Origin: Lysobacter_F sp035645555
GTDB taxonomy: Bacteria > Pseudomonadota > Gammaproteobacteria > Xanthomonadales > Xanthomonadaceae
Direction of reading: 5' to 3'
Length of the DNA: 39,000 nt
NCBI GenBank assembly: GCA_035645555.1
Contig: DASQMI010000038.1
Span: 1 to 39,000 of the forward strand
Shown here in pieces: positions 15,792-23,939 of the stretch. The notes beneath the pieces were generated by a model, which had not been told where the DNA came from, did not search any database, and saw only the letters and a program-made list of their open reading frames with translations. The stretch's first letter is position 1. Every line of letters begins with the position of its first letter. Position numbers and translations under genes: made by a program.

Positions 15792-16187
15792 ATGAAGGCA
15801 CCAAACGTGCGTGGCTTCACACTGATCGAACTGATGGTGGTCGTCGCCATCGTGGCGATTCTCGCGGCGATTGCCCTGCCGATGTTCAGCGACCAGATGC
15901 GTAGGAGTCGTCGGTCCGAGGCTATCAGTCGCCTGCAGGATCTCCAGCTTCGGCTTGAGCGCCATCGGGTCGATAATGCGGAGTTCAGCAGCTTCGTGAT
16001 GCCCGGCAGCCTGGACACGTCCTATTACACGTTTGAGCTCGAGGTGGACGAGGCCAACCCAGGGAGCCGCTACACTTTGACTGCTACGCCCGTCGCGGAA
16101 AGCGGGCAGAGCAAGGACAAATGCGGCACCTTGACGATTGAATTTGCCGATGGCGCGACCACCCGCACGCCTGACGACTGCTGGTGA
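15792..16187 (+). CDS. pilE: PilE-like minor pilin
   Basis: A small pilin of 131 aa. The leader MKAPNVRG|FTLIELMVVVAIVAILAAIALPMF contains the prepilin peptidase site and Glu at mature +5. The C-terminal KCGTLTIEFADG...DDCW is the disulfide-bonded D-region seen in PilE-type minor pilins of Pseudomonas and Xanthomonas. The start is preceded by GGGAAGGGG. It is divergent from the fimT operon and followed after 12 bases by a histidine kinase gene, so the two are probably one transcript. The major pilin PilA is normally somewhat longer and sits beside pilBCD, so PilE is the better call. Confidence 0.88.
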   Translation: MKAPNVRGFTLIELMVVVAIVAILAAIALPMFSDQMRRSRRSEAISRLQDLQLRLERHRVDNAEFSSFVMPGSLDTSYYTFELEVDEANPGSRYTLTATPVAESGQSKDKCGTLTIEFADGATTRTPDDCW

Positions 16188-16199
16188 AGCGTATCTCCG

Positions 16200-17243
16200 G
16201 TGAGTTCGAGGTCGGGCGCGCGTTCCAGTAAAAGTGCAGGTCGCTCCGGCCCGCTTGACGCGCTTTGGCAACTGCCCGCGATCCTGTGGACTGCGGTCGC
16301 GGGCGAAGGTGTAGCGGCTGTACTGGCTCTGACCCCCGGTGCGGAAGGCGATCGGTGGGCATACTTCGGCATTGCATCGTTAATGGTGCAGTGGGTTGCC
16401 CTCTCAACCATCTGCGCCTTGTATGTCGCGAGGCACTCACTCACCAGAGCGCGGCCACAGCTCATCGCCAACGTCGCATTGTTGCTTGTCATCGTTTTCA
16501 CTTGGCTGGTTGGCGCAGCGGGCACGGCACTGTTCCGCGGGGGCCTGCCAGAGCAAGCGTGGTGGGGCGAGCATCTTTTCCGATTAACTGGGACGGCGTT
16601 GATCGTTGGGCTTCTTGCACTCGCGGCCTTTCGCCTGCACTGGCGCGCACGTCAGTACGCCCTTCGGACCAAGCAGGCCGAACTGGAGGCGCTGCAGGCG
16701 CGCATCCGTCCCCACTTCCTGTTCAACACGCTCAACACCGGCGCGGCCCTGGTGCACCAACGCCCCGAGCAGGCCGAGCGCCTGCTGCTAGACCTGGCGG
16801 ACCTGTTCCGCGTGGCGTTGGCCGGACCGCGCGAGATCACGCTCGAGGAGGAACTGGCGCTCGCGCGTCGGTACCTCGAGATCGAGGCGTTGCGCTTCGG
16901 CGAGCGGCTGCGCGTGGAGTGGAAGCTGCCTGAAGTGATCCCCGCGGTTACCGTGCCGGCGCTCTCCATCCAGCCGCTGGTGGAGAACGCGATCCGGCAC
17001 GGGGTCGAACGGGTGCCGACCGGCGGACGGCTCGAGATCACGGTGACCGCCACCGCGCGGGAGGTCCAGGTGCGGATCAGCAACCCGCTGGTGCTGGGGG
17101 ATACCCGCCCGCCGCCCAGCCATCGCGTCGGACTGAGCGCGTCGCAGGCGCGGATCGACGCACTCACCGGCGGCCGCGGCCGGGTCGAAACCGGCGTGCA
17201 GGGCGAGCACTACGTGGCCACGGTGCGGCTCCCGCGCCGCTGA
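16200..17243 (+). CDS. FimS/AlgZ (LytS-type) sensor histidine kinase without adjacent response regulator
   Basis: A membrane sensor kinase of 347 aa. Four hydrophobic helices lie at about 28-46, 55-76, 88-112 and 128-148. They are followed by the His-kinase box IRPHFLFNTLN with H172 as the likely phospho-acceptor, and an ATP-binding N-box QPLVENAIRHGVE with N263. This is the architecture of AlgZ/FimS, which in Pseudomonas acts with AlgR to control the fimU-pilVWXY1Y2E operon. The glycine-rich lid reads RVGLSASQARID rather than the usual GIGLxN. The GTG start lies 12 bases after pilE and has a poor ribosome site, consistent with coupling. No algR follows: the next gene is convergent ppnN. The first half looks lower in GC than the second. 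Confidence 0.85.
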   Translation: MSSRSGARSSKSAGRSGPLDALWQLPAILWTAVAGEGVAAVLALTPGAEGDRWAYFGIASLMVQWVALSTICALYVARHSLTRARPQLIANVALLLVIVFTWLVGAAGTALFRGGLPEQAWWGEHLFRLTGTALIVGLLALAAFRLHWRARQYALRTKQAELEALQARIRPHFLFNTLNTGAALVHQRPEQAERLLLDLADLFRVALAGPREITLEEELALARRYLEIEALRFGERLRVEWKLPEVIPAVTVPALSIQPLVENAIRHGVERVPTGGRLEITVTATAREVQVRISNPLVLGDTRPPPSHRVGLSASQARIDALTGGRGRVETGVQGEHYVATVRLPRR

Positions 17244-17259
17244 CGCGCGTCGTGGCCGC

Positions 17260-18630
17260 TCAGGCGACCACGCGATAGCACGGCCGGTATTCGCCTGCGA
17301 TCTTCATCCGCCGCTGCTCGACGAACGCGCGCAGCAGGCCGTCGAGCGCCTGCATCAGCTCGGGCTCGCCGTGGATCTCGAACGGGCCGTGCGCCTCGAT
17401 CCGGCGCATGCCCTCTTCCTTCACGTTGCCGGCGACGATGCCGGAGAACGCGCGGCGGAGATCCGCGGCGAGCTCGTACGGCTTGCGTCCGCGGTGCAGG
17501 TCGAGTGCCGCCATCGCCTCGTGGCTGGGAATGAACGGGCGCTGGAACTCGAACGGGATGTGCACCGACCAGTTGAAGAAGAACGAATCCTTCTGCGCGA
17601 TCCGGTGCTCGCGCACGCGATGGACACCGGCGGCCATGCGCTTGCCCACCGCCGCCGGGTCGCCGACGATGATCTCGTAGCGCGAGGTCGCTTCCTCGCC
17701 GAGCGTGAGCCGCAGGAAGCGGTCGATCTGCTCGAAATACGGCGCCGATTGGGTCGGGCCGGTCAGGATCAGCGGGAACGGCAGACCCTGGTTCTCCTCG
17801 CGCATCAGGATGCCGAGCAGGTACAGGATCTCCTCGGCGGTGCCGACGCCGCCGGGGAACACCACGATGCCGTGCGCGATGCGGACGAACGCCTCCAGGC
17901 GCTTCTCGATGTCCGGCATGATCACCAGGTGGTTGACGATCGGGTTCGGCGATTCGGCGGCGATGATCCCGGGCTCGGTGATGCCGATGTAGCGCGTACG
18001 GCGGCGGCGCTGCTTGGCATGCGCGATCGTCGCGCCCTTCATCGGCCCCTTCATCGCGCCCGGTCCGCAGCCGGTGCAGATGTCGAGCCCGCGCAGGCCG
18101 AGCTCGTAGCCGACCTGCTTGGTGTAGACGTACTCGTCGCGCGAGATCGAATGCCCGCCCCAGCACACCACCAGGTTGGGCTCGGTCGGGTGCAGGATGC
18201 GCGCGTTGCGCAGCAGGCGGAACACTGCGTCGGTGATGTCTTCGCCGGTCTGCAGGCTGCCGCTGTCGATGTCGATCGCGGTGTAGGCGAGGTCGCGCAC
18301 CACCGCGAACAGCAGCTCGGCGACGCCGCGGATCAGCTCGCCGTCGACGAACGCCATGGCCGGCGCATTGATCAGGTCGATCACCACCCCGCGGTCCTGC
18401 TGGTGCACCTGGATGTCGAAGTGCGGGTACAGCTCGCGCGCCGCGCGCGGATCGTCGGAAGCGCTGCCGCTGGTCAATACCGCCAGCGCGCAGCGGCGCA
18501 GCAGATCGTGCATGCCGGTGGACGCGTCGCGCAGCTTGGCGACCTCGTCGCGCGACAGCACGTCCAGCCCGCCCCGCGGATACAGGCGCGCGTTCACGGT
18601 GGGCAGGGCGGTATCGATCAAGGCGGTCAT
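17260..18630 (-). CDS. ppnN: Pyrimidine/purine 5'-monophosphate nucleosidase (LOG family)
   Basis: PpnN hydrolyses nucleoside 5'-monophosphates to base and ribose 5-phosphate and, in Escherichia coli, responds to (p)ppGpp. The 456-aa length matches E. coli PpnN (454 aa). The LOG signature PGGVGTAEEILYLLG, the nucleotide-fold segment CTGCGPGAMKGPMKGA, and the N-terminal and C-terminal PpnN-specific domains are all present. I chose the ATG giving MTALIDTALPTVNARLYP; an upstream TTG would add three residues. It is convergent with the sensor kinase gene and separated from the downstream-lying receptor gene by a terminator hairpin. Confidence 0.93.
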   Translation of the reverse strand: MTALIDTALPTVNARLYPRGGLDVLSRDEVAKLRDASTGMHDLLRRCALAVLTSGSASDDPRAARELYPHFDIQVHQQDRGVVIDLINAPAMAFVDGELIRGVAELLFAVVRDLAYTAIDIDSGSLQTGEDITDAVFRLLRNARILHPTEPNLVVCWGGHSISRDEYVYTKQVGYELGLRGLDICTGCGPGAMKGPMKGATIAHAKQRRRRTRYIGITEPGIIAAESPNPIVNHLVIMPDIEKRLEAFVRIAHGIVVFPGGVGTAEEILYLLGILMREENQGLPFPLILTGPTQSAPYFEQIDRFLRLTLGEEATSRYEIIVGDPAAVGKRMAAGVHRVREHRIAQKDSFFFNWSVHIPFEFQRPFIPSHEAMAALDLHRGRKPYELAADLRRAFSGIVAGNVKEEGMRRIEAHGPFEIHGEPELMQALDGLLRAFVEQRRMKIAGEYRPCYRVVA

Positions 18631-18689
18631 TCCGGGCAACGTCCTGAAACGGATGGTGGGGGTCGCCGACTCTAGCGCAGCACTGGGCG

Positions 18690-18724
18690 GAAAAGAAAAC
18701 GGCCGGGTCGCCCCGGCCGTTTTC
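18690..18724 (-). terminator. Rho-independent terminator of the Oar-like receptor gene
   Basis: A 12-bp stem with arms AAAACGGCCGGG and CCCGGCCGTTTT and a 4-nt loop lies 20 bases beyond the receptor stop. On the minus strand it is followed by TTTTCTTTTCC. The hairpin core is an exact reverse complement of the one after sodB. Confidence 0.9.
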
Positions 18725-18742
18725 CTGATCCAGCGGTCCCGA

Positions 18743-21700
18743 TCAGAACTTGTAGCGGAAGGTCAGCTGGGCTGCCCAGCGGGACTCACCGCGACGATCA
18801 CGCAGGCCGAAGCCTTCCGGCGAGAACTGGCCGCTGCTGTTGCGGGTCAGCGTGTACACGTACTTGCCGGTCGCCGGGTCGATGCCCGCGAAGTTCACGA
18901 AGCTGCGGGCCTGACCGCCGTTCGACTGGAAGAAGATCTCCTCGACCTGCCCCCAATCCTTGTTGAGCAGGTTGCCGACATTGAAGATGTCGAGCACCAG
19001 CTCGGTCTTGTGGCCCTCGAAGAAGCCCGGGAGCTCCTGGCGGACGCGCACGTCGAACGTGTTGACCCACGGGCCTTCGCTGCTGCTGCGCTGCATGACG
19101 CCGCCGCGGTTGCGCGCCAGATCCGGATTGCTGTTGACGAACGCCCAGAACTCGGCCTCCTCGGCAGCGCCGCCGCGGAAGATGACGTCGCCAGGACCGG
19201 TCGGGATGTACATCAGGTCGTTGCCCGCCGAGCCATCGCCGTTCATGTCGTTCTGGTACGTCCAGCTGTACGGCTTGCCGGAGCGGCCTTCATAGAACAG
19301 CGAGATCTCGGTGTCGTTGTCGCCGAAGAACTGCTTGCGGAAGCGCAGCGTTCCGACGAACCGGTCACGAATGGCGTAGTTCGACGGGGCGGCGACTTCC
19401 TCGTTCGGGTTGAACGTCGCGCGCGAGTTCCAGTTCGAGATCGAACGGCTGGACGTCAACGGGTTGACGTCGGTCGCGTTGGTGTAGCTGTACGCCAGCG
19501 ACCAGCCCCAGGTGTCGTTGCGGCCCATGGGCTTCTCGAGCGCGACCGTCAGGCTCTGGCCCTCGCCCTTGTTGGTGTTCGAAGCCAGCAGGACTTCCCG
19601 GTAGGCCGTATTGGCGTTCGAGCGAGCCGTACCGTTGAAGTTGCCGTTGCCGGCCTGGTAGTTCGCAGGAGCGGTGTTGCGCCAGAACAGCTGGCGGCCG
19701 TCCTGGCCCGTACGGGTCGGCGCGCCGAGGTTCAGGTGCTGGTAGTAGATGCCGCTCTCGGTCGAGAACAGCACACCCTCGATCGACGCCACCATGTTCC
19801 ACCAGGGCAGCTCATGCTCGAAGCCCAGGTTGGCCTTCCACACCGACGGCTGCTCCAGATCCGGCGCGAGGAAATCGACGTCCGCGCGCGCAGTGCCGAT
19901 CCGCGGCGGGTTCGACGGGTTGAATGCCGGCGCAGTGGTGCAGTTGTTGCTGAAGCCCGACCCACAGCCGAACACCGAGATGCTCAGGCCATTGTTGGTG
20001 TACGGGTTGATGAGCCACACGTTGGCCGCGGCGCCCTGGAACAGGCCCACACCACCGCGTAGCTGCGTGGGACGCTCGGTGTTGAAGGTGTAGTTGAAGC
20101 CGACGCGCGGCTGCCACAGCGACTTCCCGTCCACCGTGCGGTCGTTGCGGTAACCGAACGTGTTGGACGCTGCCGCGTTGTACAGCGGACGGTCGTCCAC
20201 CCCGAGCCGGTCATAGCGCACACCGTACTGGACGGTAAGGTTCGACGACACCGACCAGGTGTCCTGGATGAACAGACCGGTATTACTGAACTCCGCCTGC
20301 GCCGCCGCGTCATTGAGATTGCCGGTCGCCGGCAAACGCAGCGCGTAGTCGCGATAACGGCCGTTCTGGAAGTCGGTCAGGCTGTTGAACGTGTAGGTGC
20401 CGAAGTACGACTCGACGAACAGGTTGTAGATCTCGTTGCTCTCGTAATCGACACCGAACTTCAGCGCGTGGTCGCCAAGGAACAGGTTACCGATCAGGAA
20501 GCCGGTCCAGGTCTCGGTATCCAGCACGTTGGCGTGACGGAACTGCTCGGTACCGAAACGGAAGTTCTGGCCGCCGGCGAAGTTGACCTGCACCTGCGGC
20601 TGATTGCCGAACGTGCGCGGCTCGCTGTGGTAGTCGCGATAGGTGACGCTCGCCTCGGTCGAGAAGTTGTCGCTCCAGTCGGCAAACCACTCGCCCACGT
20701 AGTTGGTGAACTCCTTCTGCTGGTTGTACCAGTAGCTGGACAGCGAGAAGAAATTGGTGCCGAAGCCCGGCAGGATCGCCTCGTCCTGCTCGGTCTTGTT
20801 GACCCGGAAGCTGGCGCGCTGGGCGTCGGTGATGTTCCAGTCGAGCTTGACGAGCGCGCTTTCGCTGGTGGTCTTGGTGCCGTCGCCAGCAGCCAGACCG
20901 CCGGCGGTCAGGCCGTAACCCTGGGCGAACTGCTGCACGCGCGTGACGTCGTTCATCGTGATGTTGCCCACGATGTTGCTCGCACCGCTCCCGACCGGAC
21001 CCGAGTCGCCGCCCGGCGCGGTGATCTCGCTCTTCTCGTAGTTGGCGAAGAAGAACAGGCGATCCTTCACGATCGGGCCGCCAAGGGTGGCGCCGTAGGT
21101 GAAGTCCTCTTCGAATCCGGCGAACTCGGTGTCATTGGCACCATCGCCCACCCAGTCGGCCTCGCGGTAGACGTAATACGCCGTCCCGTGGAACTCATTG
21201 GTGCCCGACTTGGTGACGGCGTTGATGTTGGCGCCGGTGTAACCCTTCTGGGTCACGTCGTAATTGGTGTAGTTCACCTGCACTTCTTGGATCGCGTCGA
21301 TCGAGATCGGCTGACGGATCGTCGGCAGGTTGTTCGACTCGAGACCGAACGTGTCGTTGGTGGACACGCGGTCGATGGTGATGGAGTTGTAGCGGGTGTT
21401 CTGGCCCGCGGCGGAGATCTCGCCGCGCTCCTTGTCGGTCTGGGCGAAACGCGGATCCAGTCGCGCGTAGTCCTGCAGGTCGCGGTTGATCGAGAAGAAA
21501 CCTTCGATCTGCTCGCGCGTCACCGCCGTGCCCGCGCCGATGCGGTCAGCGCTGAATACGGCCGAGGTATCGGTGATCTGGGCTTCGACGGTCTCGAGGG
21601 TGGCAACGTCGCTATCGAGCTGCACGTTGACCTGCGCGACCTGGTCCAGACCGAGGAAGATGCCTTCAGCGGCGCTGGCGCCGGCGCCGGCCTTGTTGAC

Positions 21701-21958
21701 CGTCACCGTGTACGGGCCGCCGACGCGCAGACCGCGCGCGTTGTAACGTCCGTTCTCGTCCGTGACCGCCCGGCTGACCGTGCCGGATTCGGTGTGCACG
21801 ATCGTGACTTCTGCGCCGGCGACCGGACGGTTGTCGGCACCGAGCACTTGGCCGGTGACTCCCGCGGTGGTGTTCTGCGCGAAAGCGGGCGCGGTGGCAA
21901 GGGCGGCGAGCAGTCCCAGCGTGAGCTTGGACATGCGGACGCGATTGGAGTGGGTCAT
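18743..21958 (-). CDS. Oar-like TonB-dependent outer-membrane receptor with carboxypeptidase-regulatory N-domain
   Basis: A 1071-aa outer-membrane protein. A signal peptide (cleavage near AFA, residue 27) is followed by a carboxypeptidase-regulatory-like beta-sandwich at about 31-112 (GVTGQVLGADNRPVAGAEV), a plug domain around 125-240 with SINRDLQDYARLDPR, and a long barrel ending in LTFRYKF with the terminal Phe needed for BAM insertion. Oar-type receptors are common in Xanthomonadales; substrates are mostly unknown. Start: ATG with GAGG eight bases upstream; an internal Met at residue 9 is also possible. It is monocistronic: an upstream gap of about 200 bases holds a PHO-box-like array and a terminator follows. 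A phosphate link is inference. Confidence 0.92.
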   Translation of the reverse strand: MTHSNRVRMSKLTLGLLAALATAPAFAQNTTAGVTGQVLGADNRPVAGAEVTIVHTESGTVSRAVTDENGRYNARGLRVGGPYTVTVNKAGAGASAAEGIFLGLDQVAQVNVQLDSDVATLETVEAQITDTSAVFSADRIGAGTAVTREQIEGFFSINRDLQDYARLDPRFAQTDKERGEISAAGQNTRYNSITIDRVSTNDTFGLESNNLPTIRQPISIDAIQEVQVNYTNYDVTQKGYTGANINAVTKSGTNEFHGTAYYVYREADWVGDGANDTEFAGFEEDFTYGATLGGPIVKDRLFFFANYEKSEITAPGGDSGPVGSGASNIVGNITMNDVTRVQQFAQGYGLTAGGLAAGDGTKTTSESALVKLDWNITDAQRASFRVNKTEQDEAILPGFGTNFFSLSSYWYNQQKEFTNYVGEWFADWSDNFSTEASVTYRDYHSEPRTFGNQPQVQVNFAGGQNFRFGTEQFRHANVLDTETWTGFLIGNLFLGDHALKFGVDYESNEIYNLFVESYFGTYTFNSLTDFQNGRYRDYALRLPATGNLNDAAAQAEFSNTGLFIQDTWSVSSNLTVQYGVRYDRLGVDDRPLYNAAASNTFGYRNDRTVDGKSLWQPRVGFNYTFNTERPTQLRGGVGLFQGAAANVWLINPYTNNGLSISVFGCGSGFSNNCTTAPAFNPSNPPRIGTARADVDFLAPDLEQPSVWKANLGFEHELPWWNMVASIEGVLFSTESGIYYQHLNLGAPTRTGQDGRQLFWRNTAPANYQAGNGNFNGTARSNANTAYREVLLASNTNKGEGQSLTVALEKPMGRNDTWGWSLAYSYTNATDVNPLTSSRSISNWNSRATFNPNEEVAAPSNYAIRDRFVGTLRFRKQFFGDNDTEISLFYEGRSGKPYSWTYQNDMNGDGSAGNDLMYIPTGPGDVIFRGGAAEEAEFWAFVNSNPDLARNRGGVMQRSSSEGPWVNTFDVRVRQELPGFFEGHKTELVLDIFNVGNLLNKDWGQVEEIFFQSNGGQARSFVNFAGIDPATGKYVYTLTRNSSGQFSPEGFGLRDRRGESRWAAQLTFRYKF

Positions 21959-22073
21959 CGTGTTGGCCTCGATGGATGTGAAGCGTTCGCGGCGAGCATC
22001 GACCGGTCGGGACGCTGGCGCGCAATTCGGAGAAATCCCCTGGAGTGACCCGGCTTCCTGCCTGCCCGCCGGG

Positions 22074-22112
22074 TTAACAGCAGTTTAACAGGGTAAGCCC
22101 CGTTCATGACAG
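22074..22112 (-). promoter_or_regulatory. PHO-box-like array upstream of the Oar-like receptor
   Basis: On the minus strand CTGTCAT, an exact PHO-box half-site, is followed 21 bases later by CTGTTAA and a further 11 bases later by a second CTGTTAA (CTGTTAA-ACTG-CTGTTAA). PhoB boxes are 7-bp direct repeats CTGTCAT separated by 4 bases. The two CTGTTAA copies have exactly that geometry, and the exact half-site is in helical phase. The array ends about 115 bases before the receptor ATG. No clear -10 box follows at the expected distance, which weakens the call. Confidence 0.5.
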
Positions 22113-22160
22113 TACGTTGACGCTGAATGGTTCTAGCTGGACGGTTTCGCCAGCGGCGCC

Positions 22161-22757
22161 TCAGGGGGGCGCGATCTGCAGGTAGGTGCCCAGTCCGTCC
22201 AGGAACATCTGCACCGAGATCGCCACCAGCAACATGCCCATCAGCCGCTCCAGCGCGGTCAGCACGCGCTGGCCCAGCAGCCGGTACAGGTAGGTGGCGG
22301 AGAACAGCAGGGCCGCCGTCGCGGTCCATGCCACCAGCAGCGCGATGCTCCAGTCGTCGAGGCGACCCGGATCGCGGTTGCCCATCAGCATCACTGCAGC
22401 CATGCCGGACGGCCCGGCAACCAGCGGGATCGCCATCGGAACGATGAACGGCTCGCCGTCGGGCAGCTCGCCCATCAGCCCTTCCGGCGGTGGGAAGATC
22501 ATGCGGATGCCGATCAGGAACAGCACGATGCCGCCGGCGATCTGCACCGATTCCTGGCGCAGGTGCATCAGCTCCAGCACGTACTTGCCGCCCCACAGGA
22601 ACGCCATCAGCACCGCCAGTGCGATCAGCAGCTCACGGGCCAGCACGATGCGCTGCCGCTTCGGCGGCAGGCTGCGCAGCAGGCTCAGGAACACCGGGAT
22701 GTTCCCGAGCGGGTCGAGGATCAGGAACAGCAGCAGCGCCGCGGAGGCGATGGTCAT
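22161..22757 (-). CDS. MarC family integral membrane protein
   Basis: A 198-aa protein of the MarC/YhgN family. It has about six hydrophobic helices and the family segments LILDPLGNIPVFLSLL at the N-terminus and VPMAIPLVAGPSG in the middle. The biochemical role of this family is not known; despite the name, MarC is not established as a drug-resistance protein. The ATG has GGGAGG upstream and overlaps the stop of the SDR gene by four bases, so it is translationally coupled as the third gene of grxD-SDR-marC. Confidence 0.9.
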   Translation of the reverse strand: MTIASAALLLFLILDPLGNIPVFLSLLRSLPPKRQRIVLARELLIALAVLMAFLWGGKYVLELMHLRQESVQIAGGIVLFLIGIRMIFPPPEGLMGELPDGEPFIVPMAIPLVAGPSGMAAVMLMGNRDPGRLDDWSIALLVAWTATAALLFSATYLYRLLGQRVLTALERLMGMLLVAISVQMFLDGLGTYLQIAPP

Positions 22758-23473
22758 GCCGCCTCCCACACCCGGCCGCGGTGGGCGGCGCCCGCGGGCG
22801 ACAGCAGGGTGACGCAGGCGTCGGCGTACACCGCCGGGTCGCGCGCGGTCCGGTCGTGTTCGTCGACGTAGGCGCGCGCGCGCAGCGGCGTGCGCATCGG
22901 CCCAGGCCGCAGCCCGCACACCCGCAGCGACGTGTTGGCGCTCTCCGCGTGCAGGATCCGCACCAGCGCATCGAGCCCGTGCTGCGCGACGCCGTACCCG
23001 CCCCAGAACGCCTGCGACACCCGCTCGGGATCATCCAGCGTGAACACCAGCGCGGCATCCGGCGCCTTCAGCAGCAGCGGCAGGCAAGCCTGCGACAACC
23101 ACCACGGCGCGGTCAGGTTGACGTGCAGCGCGCGCGCGAACGCCGCGGGGTCGGTGTGCTGAAGCGGGGTCAGCCCGCGGAATTCGGCGGCACAGTGGAG
23201 CACGCCGTCGAGCCGGCCCAGCTCGCCCTCAATCCGCTCGGCCATCTGCACGTAATCGTCCGGCGTCGCGCCTTCGAGATCGAGCGGATACAGCAACGGC
23301 TTGCGGCCGCTCGCCGCCACCGCGTCGTAGACACGGTTGAGCCGAGGCACCTTGCGCCCGAGCAGGATCACCGTGGCGCCGGCGCGCGCGCAGGCCTGCG
23401 CGGCCGCGCTGCCGAGCCCGCCAGTGGCGCCGGTGACCAGCACCACGCGGCCGTCAAGGACGCCCGCGCTCAC
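22754..23473 (-). CDS. YciK-like short-chain dehydrogenase with altered catalytic residues
   Basis: A 239-aa Rossmann-fold protein with the cofactor loop TGATGGLGSAAA and the LHCAAE segment (NAG region), and overall resemblance to YciK oxidoreductases (RLDGVLHCAAEF, VNLTAPWWLSQACLPLLLK). The active-site pattern YxxxK reads YGVAQ: the codon is CAG, so the catalytic Lys is replaced by Gln. The strand normally carrying the catalytic Ser reads VFTLDDPERV. It may therefore be a poor or non-canonical reductase. The GTG start overlaps the grxD stop (GTGA), with GGAGG ten bases upstream, and the end overlaps marC. Confidence 0.85.
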   Translation of the reverse strand: MSAGVLDGRVVLVTGATGGLGSAAAQACARAGATVILLGRKVPRLNRVYDAVAASGRKPLLYPLDLEGATPDDYVQMAERIEGELGRLDGVLHCAAEFRGLTPLQHTDPAAFARALHVNLTAPWWLSQACLPLLLKAPDAALVFTLDDPERVSQAFWGGYGVAQHGLDALVRILHAESANTSLRVCGLRPGPMRTPLRARAYVDEHDRTARDPAVYADACVTLLSPAGAAHRGRVWEAA

Positions 23474-23790
23474 GCGCGCTGGGCCTCCGCGATCATGCGC
23501 GCAAGCTCGCCGGACTCGTACAGCTCCAGCGTGATGTCGCAGCCGCCGATCAACTCGCCGTTGATGAACAGCTGCGGGAACGTCGGCCAATTCGAGAAGC
23601 GCGGCAGGTTGGCGCGCACTTCCGGATCCTCGAGCACGTTGACCGTATGCAGGTCGGTCGCACCGGCCGCCTTCAGCGCCTGCACCGTACGGCTGGAGAA
23701 GCCGCACATCGGGAACTGCGGGGTGCCCTTCATGAAGAGCACGATCGGGTGGCTCTGGACTTCGGACTGGATCCGCTCGAGCACGGACAT
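23470..23790 (-). CDS. grxD: Monothiol glutaredoxin, Grx4 family
   Basis: A 106-aa monothiol glutaredoxin. The family signature CGFS is at residues 29-32 after KGTPQFPM, and the glutathione-binding segment WPTFPQLFINGELIGGCDI is intact. Members bind a [2Fe-2S] cluster with glutathione and deliver it within iron-sulfur assembly. The ATG has AGGAG seven bases upstream; a longer upstream ORF is not Grx-like. It is the first gene of the grxD-SDR-marC operon and divergent from sodB, with a perfect palindrome in the shared 149-base promoter region, which fits joint control by iron or oxidative stress. Confidence 0.95.
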   Translation of the reverse strand: MSVLERIQSEVQSHPIVLFMKGTPQFPMCGFSSRTVQALKAAGATDLHTVNVLEDPEVRANLPRFSNWPTFPQLFINGELIGGCDITLELYESGELARMIAEAQRA

Positions 23791-23848
23791 GGGGAGCTCC
23801 TGCAACGATGCGGGGCCGGCGTGGCTGCCGGCCCGCGAGTGTGGGGGG

Positions 23849-23866
23849 TTACAATGCACATTGTAA
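23849..23866. promoter_or_regulatory. Perfect 18-bp palindrome (operator-like) between grxD and sodB
   Basis: TTACAATG-CA-CATTGTAA has two perfect 8-bp arms and is AT-rich in a very GC-rich setting. Each arm contains TACAAT, a good -10 hexamer, one on each strand, so the site could be both an operator and the core of two facing promoters. No good -35 boxes are visible at 16-18 bases. The arms resemble the TACAAT half-sites of MarR/OhrR-type operators, but the spacing differs. Confidence 0.6.
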
Positions 23867-23939
23867 TCGTTCGTCTTGCCGGGCACGCGCCGCATGCCGT
23901 GTCCGGGTCCCCCTGAGCCCCGCCGTTGAGGAGCACGCC

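Noticed and set aside
18356..20062. Long plus-strand open frame opposite ppnN and the receptor gene
   Set aside because: It has low-complexity composition, no ribosome site, and is antisense to clear PpnN and Oar-like sequence.
23849..23866. Assignment of the palindrome to OhrR, Fur or IscR
   Set aside because: Half-sites resemble OhrR sites, but the spacing differs, and Fur and IscR consensus sequences do not fit. Naming a regulator would be a guess.
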